Assembly (NCBI GenBank): GCA_905215555.1
Contig: CAJMQU010000009.1
Location: 1-64,000 of the forward strand
Reading direction: 5' to 3'
DNA from: an uncultured bacterium
GTDB lineage: Bacteria > Bacteroidota > Bacteroidia > Bacteroidales > Bacteroidaceae
Length of the DNA: 64,000 bases
Shown here piece by piece: positions 16,023-25,372 of this stretch. The position numbers and the translations under genes are program-made. Numbering within the stretch: position 1 is the stretch's first letter; each line of letters opens with the position of its first letter. The notes beneath the pieces were generated by a model, which was not told where the DNA came from, made no database searches, and saw nothing but the letters and a program-made list of their open reading frames with translations.

Positions 16023-16118
16023 CCGTTAGTTTGTTAATGTGAGTTAAAAGAGAGAAGCCGCTTGGACGGCGGCATAAGGAAGCCTGTATACCTATCAAAC
16101 CAACTTAATTTATTTGAT

Positions 16119-19100
16119 ATGAAAAACAGGAAACCAAAGAATCTAAGAACTATGCGAGCGCTTTGCCTCACCTTGTTCTTGAGTGTATCACTCAGCCTTT
16201 TCTCACAGATCACCGTCACTGTGGAAAACACACCGTTGCGTGCCGCACTAAAAAAGATTGAGCAGGTAAGTGACTACAAGTTCTTCTACAACGAGAAGCT
16301 GGCAGGGCTCGATCAGCCCGTCTCCTTCAATGTAAGCAATGCCACCATCGAGCAGACTTTGCAGAAAGCGCTGGCGGGAAAAGAGCTTACTTACAGGATG
16401 GAGAAAGACAAAGTAGTGGTATTGCTGAAAAAAGAAGCAGTGAACCAGAAGACTAAGACGATTACAGGAACGATTGTCGATGAAAAGGGAGAAACGGTAA
16501 TCGGAGCCAGCATCGCAGTGAAAGGAACCACTCTGGGCACCATCACCAATGTAGACGGCGAGTATACACTGGCCAATGTTCCGGAAGATGCCGAAATCAC
16601 CATCTCCTTCATCGGTTACAAGACATTAACATTCAAAGCAAGTGACAGGATGTTATCTAAAGTAACCATGAAGGAAGACAGCGAAATACTGGATGAAGTG
16701 GTTGTCGTGGGATACGGCGTACAGCGCAAATGTGATGTAACGACTTCCATCTCCTCAATGAAAGCCAACGAACTGGCTGTTCCGGTTTCCAGTGTCGATC
16801 AGGCCCTCGTCGGTAAAATGACCGGCGTACAAGTAACCCAACCTAACGGGATTCCCGGAGGTGGACTATCCATCAAGGTGAGAGGCAGTGGTAGTATTAC
16901 TGCCGGAACAGAGCCATTGTATGTCGTGGATGGTTTCCCTATGTCCAGCGAAGCCGGAAGCGGAACAGGACAGAATGTATCTCCTCTGAGTTCAATCAAC
17001 ATGAATGACATCGAGTCCATCGAAGTCCTGAAAGATGCTTCGGCTGCTGCAATCTACGGTTCAAGAGGTGCCAACGGTGTTGTCATCATCACCACCAAGC
17101 AAGGGAAAGAAGGAAAAGACCTGAAACCGACCGTACAATATGACGGCTACGCAGGTTTCCAGCAACGGACCAAAAAGATAGATATGCTGGATGCCTATGA
17201 ATATGCATGGTTATCCTACGACGGACACAATAATGCTTACCTTGATTTATTGACAAGTAAAGGCATTGAAGGCAGTATCCACGACTCCAACGAAGTGCGT
17301 AACCAGAAATTAGGAAAGGCACCGGACGTAATTAACCAGGCATATTTGCTTCCTCCCGAGATTATGCCATATATCAATGGTGAAACCGGCCTGACAAATA
17401 CCGACTGGCAAGACGAAGTCATGAGAACCGGCCTTGTCACAAGCCATAACCTCTCCTTATCCGGAGGAAACAAGGCTGCCAGATATTTTATCTCCGGTAA
17501 TTACATGAAAGAGCAAGGAATCGTTATCGGATCGGACTTTGAACAGATGGGCGCCAGAGGGAAAGTGGATGCCAACTATAAGAAGTTCACATTCGGCACC
17601 AACCTCTCTTTCAACTATTCAGTGTACAACATCGTCCCGACCGAAGACAGATATAAAGAAGAAACAATTGTAGCTTCGGCCCTGGCCATGTCCCCCATCA
17701 TGCCTGTATACAATGCCGACGGATCTTATAATTTCGACCAATGGAACTGGCAGTATAGACATCCGCAAATCATCAACCCCGTTGCTCTGGCAAACGAGAA
17801 AGAAGACCAGATGAAACGTTACCGGTTTATGGGAAACATTTACGGCGAATATGAACTGTATAAGAACCTGAAGTTCAAGACAAGTTTCGGTGTGGACTTC
17901 AACAGCTATAGCCGTTCGTATTATAGACCCTCTACTCTACCGACTTCATTAGACAGACTCCCGCCCTCAGTGCCCGAGGGTTCAAAACGGGATAAGAATA
18001 TGTTGAACTGGGTGTGGGAGAACACATTATCATACACCACAACAATCAAAGGAGCGCACCACCTGTCAGCAATAACAGGATGGACCGCACAGAAAGAGTC
18101 TGTCAACACTTCATTAATAGCCGGTAACGGCTATCCCAATGACCTCGTGCATACCATGAACGCAGCATCAGCCATTACAAACTGGAGCGCTACTGCATAC
18201 GAATGGTCATTATTATCTGCCCTGGCACGCGTACAGTACTCTTATAAAGGAAAATACCTGTTGTCGGCAGCCATGCGTGCAGATGGTTCTTCCCGTTTCG
18301 GAAAAAACAACCGCTGGGGTATGTTCCCCTCAGCCTCAGCCGGATGGTATATCAGCGAGGAGGACTTTATGAAAGATATAAAGTGGCTTTCTTCCCTGAA
18401 GCTGCGGGCAAGCTATGGTATCAGTGGTAATTTCAATATAGGCAACTACGAATACTACGCTACCTTGCAGGAAGACAATTATGTATTCGGCAAAGGAGAT
18501 GGCACTTTATCCAGCGGTCTGCGCCCTGCAACAGCCGGAAACCCCGATTTAGGCTGGGAGAAGACAGCCATGTTTAATCTTGGTCTGGAAATAGGGCTGT
18601 TCAACATGCTGACACTGGAACTGGATTTGTATAATAGTAATACAACTGATATGCTGCTGAATGTGCCGGTTGTTGAATTCTCGGGATTCAGCACAGTACC
18701 CATGAACATTGGGAAAGTAAATAATAAAGGCGTTGAATTTGCCATTTCCACTACAAATACCTGGGGAGACTTTACATGGAACAACCGCTTCAACATATCT
18801 GCCAACCGCAATGAGGTAAAAGACTTGGGCGGTGTTGACGAGATGATTACCACCTCTGAGAGTGTCACCTTCATAACCAAAGTCGGAGAACCCATCGGCA
18901 ATTACTACACCTTGGTAACAGACGGTGTATTTGCCAATCAGGCAGAAATAGATAATTCCCAAAATTCGGACAAGAGCCAGCGTAAATATGCACATGTCAA
19001 TGGTGCAAAGCCCGGAGACTTCCGCTTCAAGGATATGGATGGCAATATGGAAATCGACGAAAACGACCGTACCATTACAGGAAATTATATGCCTGATTTT

Positions 19101-19595
19101 ACGTATGGCTTCTCTACGGAACTGCAATATAAATGGTTTGACCTTTCGGTTGCTTTGCAAGGAGTGCAAGGTAATAAGATTGCTAATATATTCCGCCGTT
19201 ACATTGACAATATGGAAGGAGGAAACAATTGCCAGGTGGATGCATTGAACCGTTGGCAGTCAGAAAGCAATCCGGGCAACGGTCAGGTGGTACGCGCAAA
19301 CAGAAGTGCAACCGGTATGAATGGCACGACTTCTACCTGGCATATCGAAGATGGCTCCTATTTGAGAATTAAAAACATTACTTTCGGATATACTCTGCCT
19401 AAATCATTGCTAACCAATGTAGGAATCAGCCGTGCGAGAGTTTATTTCTCCACTCAGAATCCTTTCACCTTTACCAAATATAGCGGATACAACCCTGAGG
19501 TGAATATGAAAGGAGGCTCATTGACTCCCGGTATTGATTATGGAACATACCCTCTGTCTAAATCATTTGTATTCGGATTAAACGTAACCTTTTAA
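16119..19595 (+). CDS. SusC/RagA-type TonB-dependent outer-membrane transporter with STN signalling domain
   Basis: About 1158 residues. Signal peptide (RALCLTLFLSVSLSLFSQ), an STN domain (ITVTVENTPLRAALKKIEQVSDYKFFYNE..., about 32-105), a carboxypeptidase-regulatory-like domain (GTIVDEKGETVIGASIAVKGTTLGTITNVDGEYTL), a TonB box (DEVVVVGYG), a plug (VDGFP, IESIEVLKDASAAAIYGSRGANGVVIITTK) and a barrel ending in FVFGLNVTF. The STN domain links it to the FecR/sigma pair upstream. An upstream TTG (16062) is open but MKNRKPKN at 16119 gives a proper signal peptide. With SusD 11 bp downstream it forms the lidded importer. Downstream genes point to a glycerophosphodiester-type ligand. Confidence 0.95.
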   Translation: MKNRKPKNLRTMRALCLTLFLSVSLSLFSQITVTVENTPLRAALKKIEQVSDYKFFYNEKLAGLDQPVSFNVSNATIEQTLQKALAGKELTYRMEKDKVVVLLKKEAVNQKTKTITGTIVDEKGETVIGASIAVKGTTLGTITNVDGEYTLANVPEDAEITISFIGYKTLTFKASDRMLSKVTMKEDSEILDEVVVVGYGVQRKCDVTTSISSMKANELAVPVSSVDQALVGKMTGVQVTQPNGIPGGGLSIKVRGSGSITAGTEPLYVVDGFPMSSEAGSGTGQNVSPLSSINMNDIESIEVLKDASAAAIYGSRGANGVVIITTKQGKEGKDLKPTVQYDGYAGFQQRTKKIDMLDAYEYAWLSYDGHNNAYLDLLTSKGIEGSIHDSNEVRNQKLGKAPDVINQAYLLPPEIMPYINGETGLTNTDWQDEVMRTGLVTSHNLSLSGGNKAARYFISGNYMKEQGIVIGSDFEQMGARGKVDANYKKFTFGTNLSFNYSVYNIVPTEDRYKEETIVASALAMSPIMPVYNADGSYNFDQWNWQYRHPQIINPVALANEKEDQMKRYRFMGNIYGEYELYKNLKFKTSFGVDFNSYSRSYYRPSTLPTSLDRLPPSVPEGSKRDKNMLNWVWENTLSYTTTIKGAHHLSAITGWTAQKESVNTSLIAGNGYPNDLVHTMNAASAITNWSATAYEWSLLSALARVQYSYKGKYLLSAAMRADGSSRFGKNNRWGMFPSASAGWYISEEDFMKDIKWLSSLKLRASYGISGNFNIGNYEYYATLQEDNYVFGKGDGTLSSGLRPATAGNPDLGWEKTAMFNLGLEIGLFNMLTLELDLYNSNTTDMLLNVPVVEFSGFSTVPMNIGKVNNKGVEFAISTTNTWGDFTWNNRFNISANRNEVKDLGGVDEMITTSESVTFITKVGEPIGNYYTLVTDGVFANQAEIDNSQNSDKSQRKYAHVNGAKPGDFRFKDMDGNMEIDENDRTITGNYMPDFTYGFSTELQYKWFDLSVALQGVQGNKIANIFRRYIDNMEGGNNCQVDALNRWQSESNPGNGQVVRANRSATGMNGTTSTWHIEDGSYLRIKNITFGYTLPKSLLTNVGISRARVYFSTQNPFTFTKYSGYNPEVNMKGGSLTPGIDYGTYPLSKSFVFGLNVTF

Positions 19596-19606
19596 ATAAT
19601 CAAGAT

Positions 19607-20998
19607 ATGAAAATTAAATATTATATTGTAGCCTTTGCATCTTTGTTGCTTACCGGATGTAGTGATTTTCTTGACCTGACACCTATATCCGAAGCCTCTT
19701 CAGCAAATTACTATAAAAATACTTCAGATATAAAATCAGCTTTATCAGCTTGTTATGCTTCCTTACAAGGAACCTACCAATATGGCGAGTATTTCATCTC
19801 TCTCATGGAGTTAAGATCCGATAACGTGGAAGATATCAATCCCGGTGGATCTGCCGGTATGTTCTACTTCATCGATAACTTTACGGCTACCTCCGGTAAT
19901 AATGTTATCCGCTACGCATGGAAAGAACTATATAATCAGATATACAGATGCAATAATGTACTGGCAAATATAGATGTAGTCACCAACGCCGACCTGAAAA
20001 AACAATATGAAGGGGAAGCTGCATTCCTGCGGGCTCTGGCATACTTCAACATTGTCCGCCTTTGGGGAAATGCCCCTTTGATCCTGAAACCGGTGACGGC
20101 TGCCGAAGCCAAAGGCTATGGACGTAGTGCCGTATCAGATATCTACACAGCCATAGAAGATGATTTAGAGACAGCATCCGGCATGCTCTCTTCCTCCTAT
20201 GACGACGACAATCTGGGACGAGCCACCTCTGTAGCGGCAAAAGCACTGCTGGCAAAAGTTTATCTGACACAACAGAAATGGTCGGCAGCAGCATCCCTAC
20301 TGGATAACATCATCAAAGACTATTCATCTGAATATGGACTACAAAATACAGTGGCAGATGTCTTTGATGTCAACCGGGAAATGAACAAAGAAATCTTATT
20401 CGCTGTCCGCTATTCAAAATCGGTTCTCGGTGAAGGACACGGATATAATGACTATTTTAAAGATAAATCAGTCATCGACAGTCAACTTCTGACGTCTTAT
20501 GGAAGCACGGACGAACGCAAAGCAATGATTGAGTATAAGAAAGTGGATGCCAACAACAATGTAATTGCCAAATACTACGATACATTCGACGCTACCACAG
20601 CAAAGGTTGGATTTGATTTGCCACTGCTCAGATGGGCGGATATACTCCTGATGTGTGCGGAAGCTCACAATGAAATGGCTTACGAAAATTCCGATACCAG
20701 CAAGGCACTGAATTACCTGAATCAGGTTCGCAAACGCGCAAAAGCAGTAGAGTATGAAATAACCGACTTGAAAGACCAAAGCACCTTTCGCAAGGCAGTG
20801 TTAGAAGAACGCCGACTAGAGTTCCCGTTTGAGTTGCATCGCTGGTTCGATTTGATCCGTACCGATACAGCAATAGAAGCCATGGCTAAAGTAGGTTTCA
20901 CGATAACTAAAAATGAGTATTTATATCCGATACCCAAAACGGAGGTCGACCTGGTGAACAATCCGGAAACATTTCCCCAGAATCCGGGATATAATTAA
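19607..20998 (+). CDS. SusD/RagB-family surface lipoprotein
   Basis: 463 residues, short for the family but with all landmarks. Lipobox LLLTGC at about residue 18, then the SDFLDLTP motif typical of SusD starts; TPR-like helical repeats (AYFNIVRLWGNAPLILKPVT, ATSVAAKALLAKVYLTQQKW), and the C-terminal RRLEFPFELHRWFDLIRT and YPIPKTEVDLVNNP..NPGY motifs. It acts as the hinged lid of the upstream SusC. The small size suits a small ligand rather than a bulky polysaccharide, which fits the neighbours; that is inference. Confidence 0.94.
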   Translation: MKIKYYIVAFASLLLTGCSDFLDLTPISEASSANYYKNTSDIKSALSACYASLQGTYQYGEYFISLMELRSDNVEDINPGGSAGMFYFIDNFTATSGNNVIRYAWKELYNQIYRCNNVLANIDVVTNADLKKQYEGEAAFLRALAYFNIVRLWGNAPLILKPVTAAEAKGYGRSAVSDIYTAIEDDLETASGMLSSSYDDDNLGRATSVAAKALLAKVYLTQQKWSAAASLLDNIIKDYSSEYGLQNTVADVFDVNREMNKEILFAVRYSKSVLGEGHGYNDYFKDKSVIDSQLLTSYGSTDERKAMIEYKKVDANNNVIAKYYDTFDATTAKVGFDLPLLRWADILLMCAEAHNEMAYENSDTSKALNYLNQVRKRAKAVEYEITDLKDQSTFRKAVLEERRLEFPFELHRWFDLIRTDTAIEAMAKVGFTITKNEYLYPIPKTEVDLVNNPETFPQNPGYN

Positions 20999-21022
20999 TC
21001 CGAGTATTTATCAAGCGAGGTT

Positions 21023-21093
21023 ATGTCAAAAGTATTGCATTGTGTATGGTGCTAATAATCATTCACCTGAAATACATAAGTGGCTTTTGACAT
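21023..21093 (+). other. Long-range inverted repeat between SusD and the MBL-fold gene
   Basis: ATGTCAAAAG (21023-21032) and CTTTTGACAT (21084-21093) are perfect inverted copies separated by 51 bases; a run of six T follows seven bases later (CCTCCTTTTTT). It may be a partial terminator that sets the level of downstream genes below that of SusC/SusD, or a dyad binding site. Confidence 0.45.
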
Positions 21094-21118
21094 GCCCTCC
21101 TTTTTTAAACCTAAAAGC

Positions 21119-22321
21119 ATGAAATACATTTGGAGCTTGCTATTTGCCTTAGTAACCGTATGGGCTTCTTCGCAAGAACTGCCTCAATGGCAAGAAGGTT
21201 ATCTGGATATTCATCACATCAACACCGGGAGGGGAGACTGTACATTCTGTATATTGCCCGATGGAAGTACGATGCTGATTGATGCAGGAGACAATAACAG
21301 AGCCAATGAGAGAGTCGTTGCTGCGAAACCTGACACCACCCGAAGGGCTGGCGAGTGGATTGCCGATTACATCCGCTTCTTCATCCCCCATAATAAGAAA
21401 TCCATTGATTACTATCTTCTGACGCATTATCACGCGGATCATATAGGTAGCCGATTGCATAAAAAAGAGAGTAAAGGCAGGTATTATCTGACCGGTATTT
21501 CTGAAGTATACCAGAGTTTTCCGGCCAACGTCATTGTGGACAGAGGGGATGACTTCATGCCTCCTTCTGCAAACGACCCCTGCTATGCCAACTATCATAA
21601 GTTTATAAACACAATCGCCGGCCAAAGCAAACGTGAAACATTTTCTGTAGGCTCCTGCAAGCAGTTCAGGCTATGTCATGAACCGGAAAAGTACCCGTCT
21701 TTTTATGTACGGAACATATATGCCAATGGCAAGGTATGGAATGGCAAGGCAGGAAGCAGTTCATTATTTCCAGCCCGGAAGGACTATCTGCAAAAGGAGA
21801 TGCCGAGAGAAAATATGTATAGTTGTGTTATCAAACTAAGTTATGGTTCGTTTGATTATTACACGGGAGGAGATATTCCCGGTTTTCCCCGTCCGGGACG
21901 CCCGAAGTGGCATGATATAGAGACTCCGGTTACCGATGTTGTGGGCAAAGTAGAAGTGGCTGTCCTCAATCATCATGGATATGAGGACGGAACCAATGAG
22001 AACTTTCTCCGGAATTTATCACCCCGGAACATTATTATGTCAACCTGGGATGCTTTACATCCCAACCATACCGTATTACATCGCCTCTTCTCCAAAGAAA
22101 TTTACCCGGAAGAGCGAAACGTATTTTCCACCAACATGCATCCGGCCACTAAAATCGTTATCGGTGACATTGTCAACAGGATGATATCACATCAAGGGCA
22201 TATCATGGTGCGTGTGTACCCCGGGGGCGATGAATATCGCATATATGTCTTTAATGACGCGATGCCTATATCGGAAAGTTGCGTACTATATAAATCAGAA
22301 ATATTCAAAAACATAAAATAA
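21119..22321 (+). CDS. Secreted metallo-beta-lactamase-fold hydrolase
   Basis: About 400 residues with a signal peptide (MKYIWSLLFALVTVWASSQE). The metal site of the fold is seen: LTHYHADHIG (HxHxDH, about residue 100), preceded by strand motifs GDCTFCILPDGSTMLIDAGD and followed by AVLNHHGYEDGTNENFL, as in the ComEC/Rec2-like subgroup. Members hydrolyse phosphodiesters, lactones or other esters. The open frame reaches back to 21080, but the ATG at 21119 gives the signal peptide. The neighbours (GDPD phosphodiesterase and organophosphate transporter) favour phosphodiester or phosphomonoester chemistry in the periplasm. The substrate is not shown by sequence. Confidence 0.8.
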   Translation: MKYIWSLLFALVTVWASSQELPQWQEGYLDIHHINTGRGDCTFCILPDGSTMLIDAGDNNRANERVVAAKPDTTRRAGEWIADYIRFFIPHNKKSIDYYLLTHYHADHIGSRLHKKESKGRYYLTGISEVYQSFPANVIVDRGDDFMPPSANDPCYANYHKFINTIAGQSKRETFSVGSCKQFRLCHEPEKYPSFYVRNIYANGKVWNGKAGSSSLFPARKDYLQKEMPRENMYSCVIKLSYGSFDYYTGGDIPGFPRPGRPKWHDIETPVTDVVGKVEVAVLNHHGYEDGTNENFLRNLSPRNIIMSTWDALHPNHTVLHRLFSKEIYPEERNVFSTNMHPATKIVIGDIVNRMISHQGHIMVRVYPGGDEYRIYVFNDAMPISESCVLYKSEIFKNIK

Positions 22322-22328
22322 TAAAACC

Positions 22329-23234
22329 ATGAGAAAAAATATCTTTTTACTAAGTTGTCTCTTATCATTCTATGCCGTTGCCTTATCCGGACAACAGCCT
22401 GTCGATAAAGTTTGTAAAGCGTTTCACGAAGCTGCAGATAAAACCATATTAGTAGTTTCCCACCGTGCAGACTGGCGGAACGCTCCTGAAAACTCATTGC
22501 AAGCCATTCAGAATTGCATTGATATGGGTGTGGATATGGTTGAAATTGACTTAAAACGAACCAAAGACGGACACCTTATTCTAATGCACGATAAAACAAT
22601 AGACCGTACCACTACCGGTAAAGGCAAGCCCGAAGATTATACTTTAGAGGAACTTCACCGGTTTCAAATGAGAAACGGAGCCGGACATAAGACCCGGCAT
22701 CTGATACCTACTTTTGAGGAAGTGATGGAATTATGCAAAGGCAAGATTATGGTAAATGTCGATAAAGGCTATGATTACTTCAAAGAAGCCTATGCCATTC
22801 TGGAGAAAACAGGTACCGTACAGCAATGTATCATGAAAGCCGAATTGCCCTACGAACAAGTGAAAGCCGAGCACGGCGAAGTGCTGGATAGAATGATTTT
22901 CATGCCTGTCATCCAGTTACATAAAGAGGGGGCGGAAGCTATCATCGACGGATATCTGGAACACGTGCAACCACAGGCTTTTGAACTGGTCTTCAATAAC
23001 GACAGCCCCGAAGTGCAGCGCCTCATCAAGAAGATTCACGATAGTGGAGCAAAGCTATTCATCAACTCCCTCTGGCCCGAACTTTGCGGCGGACATGATG
23101 ACGACCGTGCCGTAGAGCTGCATCAGCCGGACGAGAGCTGGGGATGGATCATCAACCAGGGAGCAAAGCTGATTCAGACAGACCGTCCCGCTATATTACT
23201 GCAATACTTAAAGGATAAGAAACTGCACAACTAA
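22329..23234 (+). CDS. Periplasmic glycerophosphodiester phosphodiesterase
   Basis: 301 residues with a signal peptide (RKNIFLLSCLLSFYAVALSGQ). GDPD-family motifs: SHRADWRNAPENSLQAIQNCIDMG (catalytic His and Glu; the usual HRG is HRA here), VEIDLKRTKDG and LMHDKTIDRTTTGKG with the second catalytic His. The family cleaves glycerophosphodiesters to sn-glycerol-3-phosphate and an alcohol in a metal-dependent way. It starts 7 bp after the MBL gene and is followed at 11 bp by a GlpT-like permease that would import the product, so the three form a tight unit. Confidence 0.92.
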   Translation: MRKNIFLLSCLLSFYAVALSGQQPVDKVCKAFHEAADKTILVVSHRADWRNAPENSLQAIQNCIDMGVDMVEIDLKRTKDGHLILMHDKTIDRTTTGKGKPEDYTLEELHRFQMRNGAGHKTRHLIPTFEEVMELCKGKIMVNVDKGYDYFKEAYAILEKTGTVQQCIMKAELPYEQVKAEHGEVLDRMIFMPVIQLHKEGAEAIIDGYLEHVQPQAFELVFNNDSPEVQRLIKKIHDSGAKLFINSLWPELCGGHDDDRAVELHQPDESWGWIINQGAKLIQTDRPAILLQYLKDKKLHN

Positions 23235-23245
23235 AAAAGAAAAGC

Positions 23246-24589
23246 ATGTTGAAACATATCATTGATTTTTACAGGGTGTCGGTACCGGCACCTTGTAACG
23301 GGGAGGCTTTACCCGAACCGAAGCGCCGGTTGAAGCGTCTGCAATGGTCCACTTTCCTTGCGGCAACCCTCGGATACAGTATGTACTACGTATGCCGCCT
23401 GAGCCTGAACATCGTTAAGAAGCCGATTGTAGATGAAGGAATCTTCTCCGAAACAGAACTAGGCATCATCGGTTCCGTACTATTCTTCACCTATGCCATA
23501 GGTAAGTTCTCCAACGGTTTCTTAGCGGACAGGAGCAACATCAACCGCTTCATGTCAACGGGATTGCTGGTGACGGCGTTGGTGAACCTGTGCCTGGGCT
23601 TTGTGAACTCATTCATTTTGTTTGCCATCTTATGGGGCATCAGCGGTTGGTTTCAGTCTATGGGAGCGGCATCCTGCGTCGTAGGGTTATCACGCTGGTT
23701 CACAGACGAAGAACGCGGTTCATTTTATGGTTTCTGGAGTGCCAGCCACAACATAGGCGAAGCAATGACATTCATCATTGTGGCCTCCATCGTAAGTGTG
23801 CTCGGATGGCGTTACGGATTTCTGGGTGCAGGCATGGTAGGTCTATTAGGCACATTACTTGTCTGGCGCTTCTTTCACGATACACCGGAAAGCCAGGGGC
23901 TTCCTCCGGTCAACGCACCGAAAGAAAAGAAAGTGATGAGTGCACTGGAGACGAAAGAATTTAACCGTGCGCAGAAAGCCGTATTAAGGAATCCGGCAAT
24001 CTGGATACTTGCCCTCAGCAGTGCATTCATGTACATCAGCCGTTATGCGGTGAATAGCTGGGGGATATTTTATCTGGAGGCACAGAAAGGTTACTCAACA
24101 TTGGATGCCAGTTTCATTATCTCTATCAGTTCGGTATGCGGCATCATAGGTACCATACTTTCCGGGGTAATCTCAGACAAACTGTTTAAGGGACGCCGTA
24201 ACGCACCGGCACTTATATTCGGATTAACGAATGTATTGGCGCTTTGCTTGTTTCTACTGGTACCCGGCGTACATTTCTGGCTGGACGCTCTGGCGATGGT
24301 ACTGTTCGGGATAGGCATCGGTGTGCTGATTTGCTTCCTCGGCGGACTGATGGCCGTCGACATTGCTCCACGCAATGCTTCGGGAGCCGCTCTCGGAGTA
24401 GTAGGCATCGCCAGTTACATCGGTGCAGGATTGCAGGATGTAATGAGCGGTGTGTTGATAGAAGGGCATAAGACCGTAGTGAACGGAACAGATACGTATG
24501 ACTTCACCTATATCAACTGGTTCTGGATTGGCGCGGCACTGCTGTCAGTAGTGCTGGCGTTGCTGGTATGGAAGAAAGATCCGGCTTAA
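23246..24589 (+). CDS. MFS organophosphate:phosphate antiporter, GlpT/UhpT-like
   Basis: 447 residues, about twelve hydrophobic helices. Belongs to the organophosphate:Pi antiporter family: helix 1 YSMYYVCRLSLN with Arg51 and FMYISRYAVNSWGIFYL with Arg266 correspond to the two phosphate-binding arginines of E. coli GlpT. Expected to bring glycerol-3-phosphate or a related sugar phosphate across the inner membrane in exchange for phosphate. Last gene of the sigma/FecR/SusCD/MBL/GDPD unit. The exact substrate could also be another phosphorylated alcohol; GDPD next door favours glycerol-3-phosphate. Confidence 0.92.
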   Translation: MLKHIIDFYRVSVPAPCNGEALPEPKRRLKRLQWSTFLAATLGYSMYYVCRLSLNIVKKPIVDEGIFSETELGIIGSVLFFTYAIGKFSNGFLADRSNINRFMSTGLLVTALVNLCLGFVNSFILFAILWGISGWFQSMGAASCVVGLSRWFTDEERGSFYGFWSASHNIGEAMTFIIVASIVSVLGWRYGFLGAGMVGLLGTLLVWRFFHDTPESQGLPPVNAPKEKKVMSALETKEFNRAQKAVLRNPAIWILALSSAFMYISRYAVNSWGIFYLEAQKGYSTLDASFIISISSVCGIIGTILSGVISDKLFKGRRNAPALIFGLTNVLALCLFLLVPGVHFWLDALAMVLFGIGIGVLICFLGGLMAVDIAPRNASGAALGVVGIASYIGAGLQDVMSGVLIEGHKTVVNGTDTYDFTYINWFWIGAALLSVVLALLVWKKDPA

Positions 24590-25280
24590 AGGATTATCAG
24601 GCAGAAGATATGGGATTATCTATGGAAGACTGTAAGCTACCATACAAATAAACAGCTATTATACAGTTCTAATATCAAAAAGATATAACCGGTTATTTAT
24701 ACACAGCACTCTAACGGTAGAAACCATAACTTTGTAACCGGAAGAAGGATTATTCGTTTCCATCTTCCGGTTAAGTCTTTTTTAATCCCTCAAACTAATG
24801 TCGAATCAGTACTTGTTAATTTAAGTTTCGCATGTGACCTGCAAAAAGTTCTCTTACTACCTTTCAGTTCTTTCAACCCCCAATCAATCGTCCTGTTTAT
24901 CGGCTTTCCGGCTGAAAATATCTTCTGAAGGTATGTATTGGATATATAAATGCGTTATCCGACCTTATTAAATAGTATCTCCCAATCAATATCATTACTT
25001 GTTTTGGGGCAAAAGAAGCAATGATAACCATTAAAACATTGCTTCCTTTCTTGTGCATTTTTACACAGGACTTACTGTCAAGTAAAACCCTTATTTACCA
25101 AAAGGTATTGACTGAAAGCAAATAATATTCCTTCAGGAGATGCTTTCAGTCGGCAAGCCGATGTACAGGACAATTGATGAGATATATCCCCGTAAAATTG
25201 GTATAACAATCAGTAATCTGTATACAATACCGCAATTCCAATTCCCGTATCTTTGCAACAAAGAAAATAAACTATATAAC
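24590..25280. other. Spacer with hairpins and no recognisable gene
   Basis: Convergent gap between the MFS gene and GH78. It holds a 12-bp perfect palindrome ATAACCGGTTAT (24685-24696), a terminator (24736-24783), a stem GAAGCAATG/CATTGCTTC (25015-25023/25037-25045) and an 11-bp inverted repeat GACTGAAAGCA/TGCTTTCAGTC (25110-25120/25141-25151). Reading frames in it have no protein-like character. A 22-bp array follows from 25281. Confidence 0.6.
24736..24783 (+). terminator. Terminator of the glycerophosphodiester locus
   Basis: AACCGGAAGA (24736-24745) and TCTTCCGGTT (24763-24772) form a perfect 10-bp stem with a 17-base loop, then AAGTC and a run of six T (24778-24783). It lies 147 bases past the MFS stop. 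Confidence 0.7.
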
Positions 25281-25346
25281 ACAAGTGAGAGGCTACGGTT
25301 GTACAAGCGAGAGGCTACACTCCTACAAGCGTTAGCCTCCGCAGCC
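25281..25346. repeat. Short 22-bp tandem array, 3 units, next to the GH78 stop
   Basis: Units at 25281-25302, 25303-25324 and 25325-25346. Units 1 and 2 share ACAAG-Y-GAGAGGCTAC and then differ. Unit 3 starts ACAAGCG but continues as an inverted form (TTAGCCTC, complementary to GAGGCTAC). The period is 22 bp as in the arrays at 29.2, 50.1 and 61.3 kb. It ends 26 bases before the GH78 stop codon. Confidence 0.6.
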
Positions 25347-25372
25347 TCAGGCGTCAATTGCCCGGATTACTT

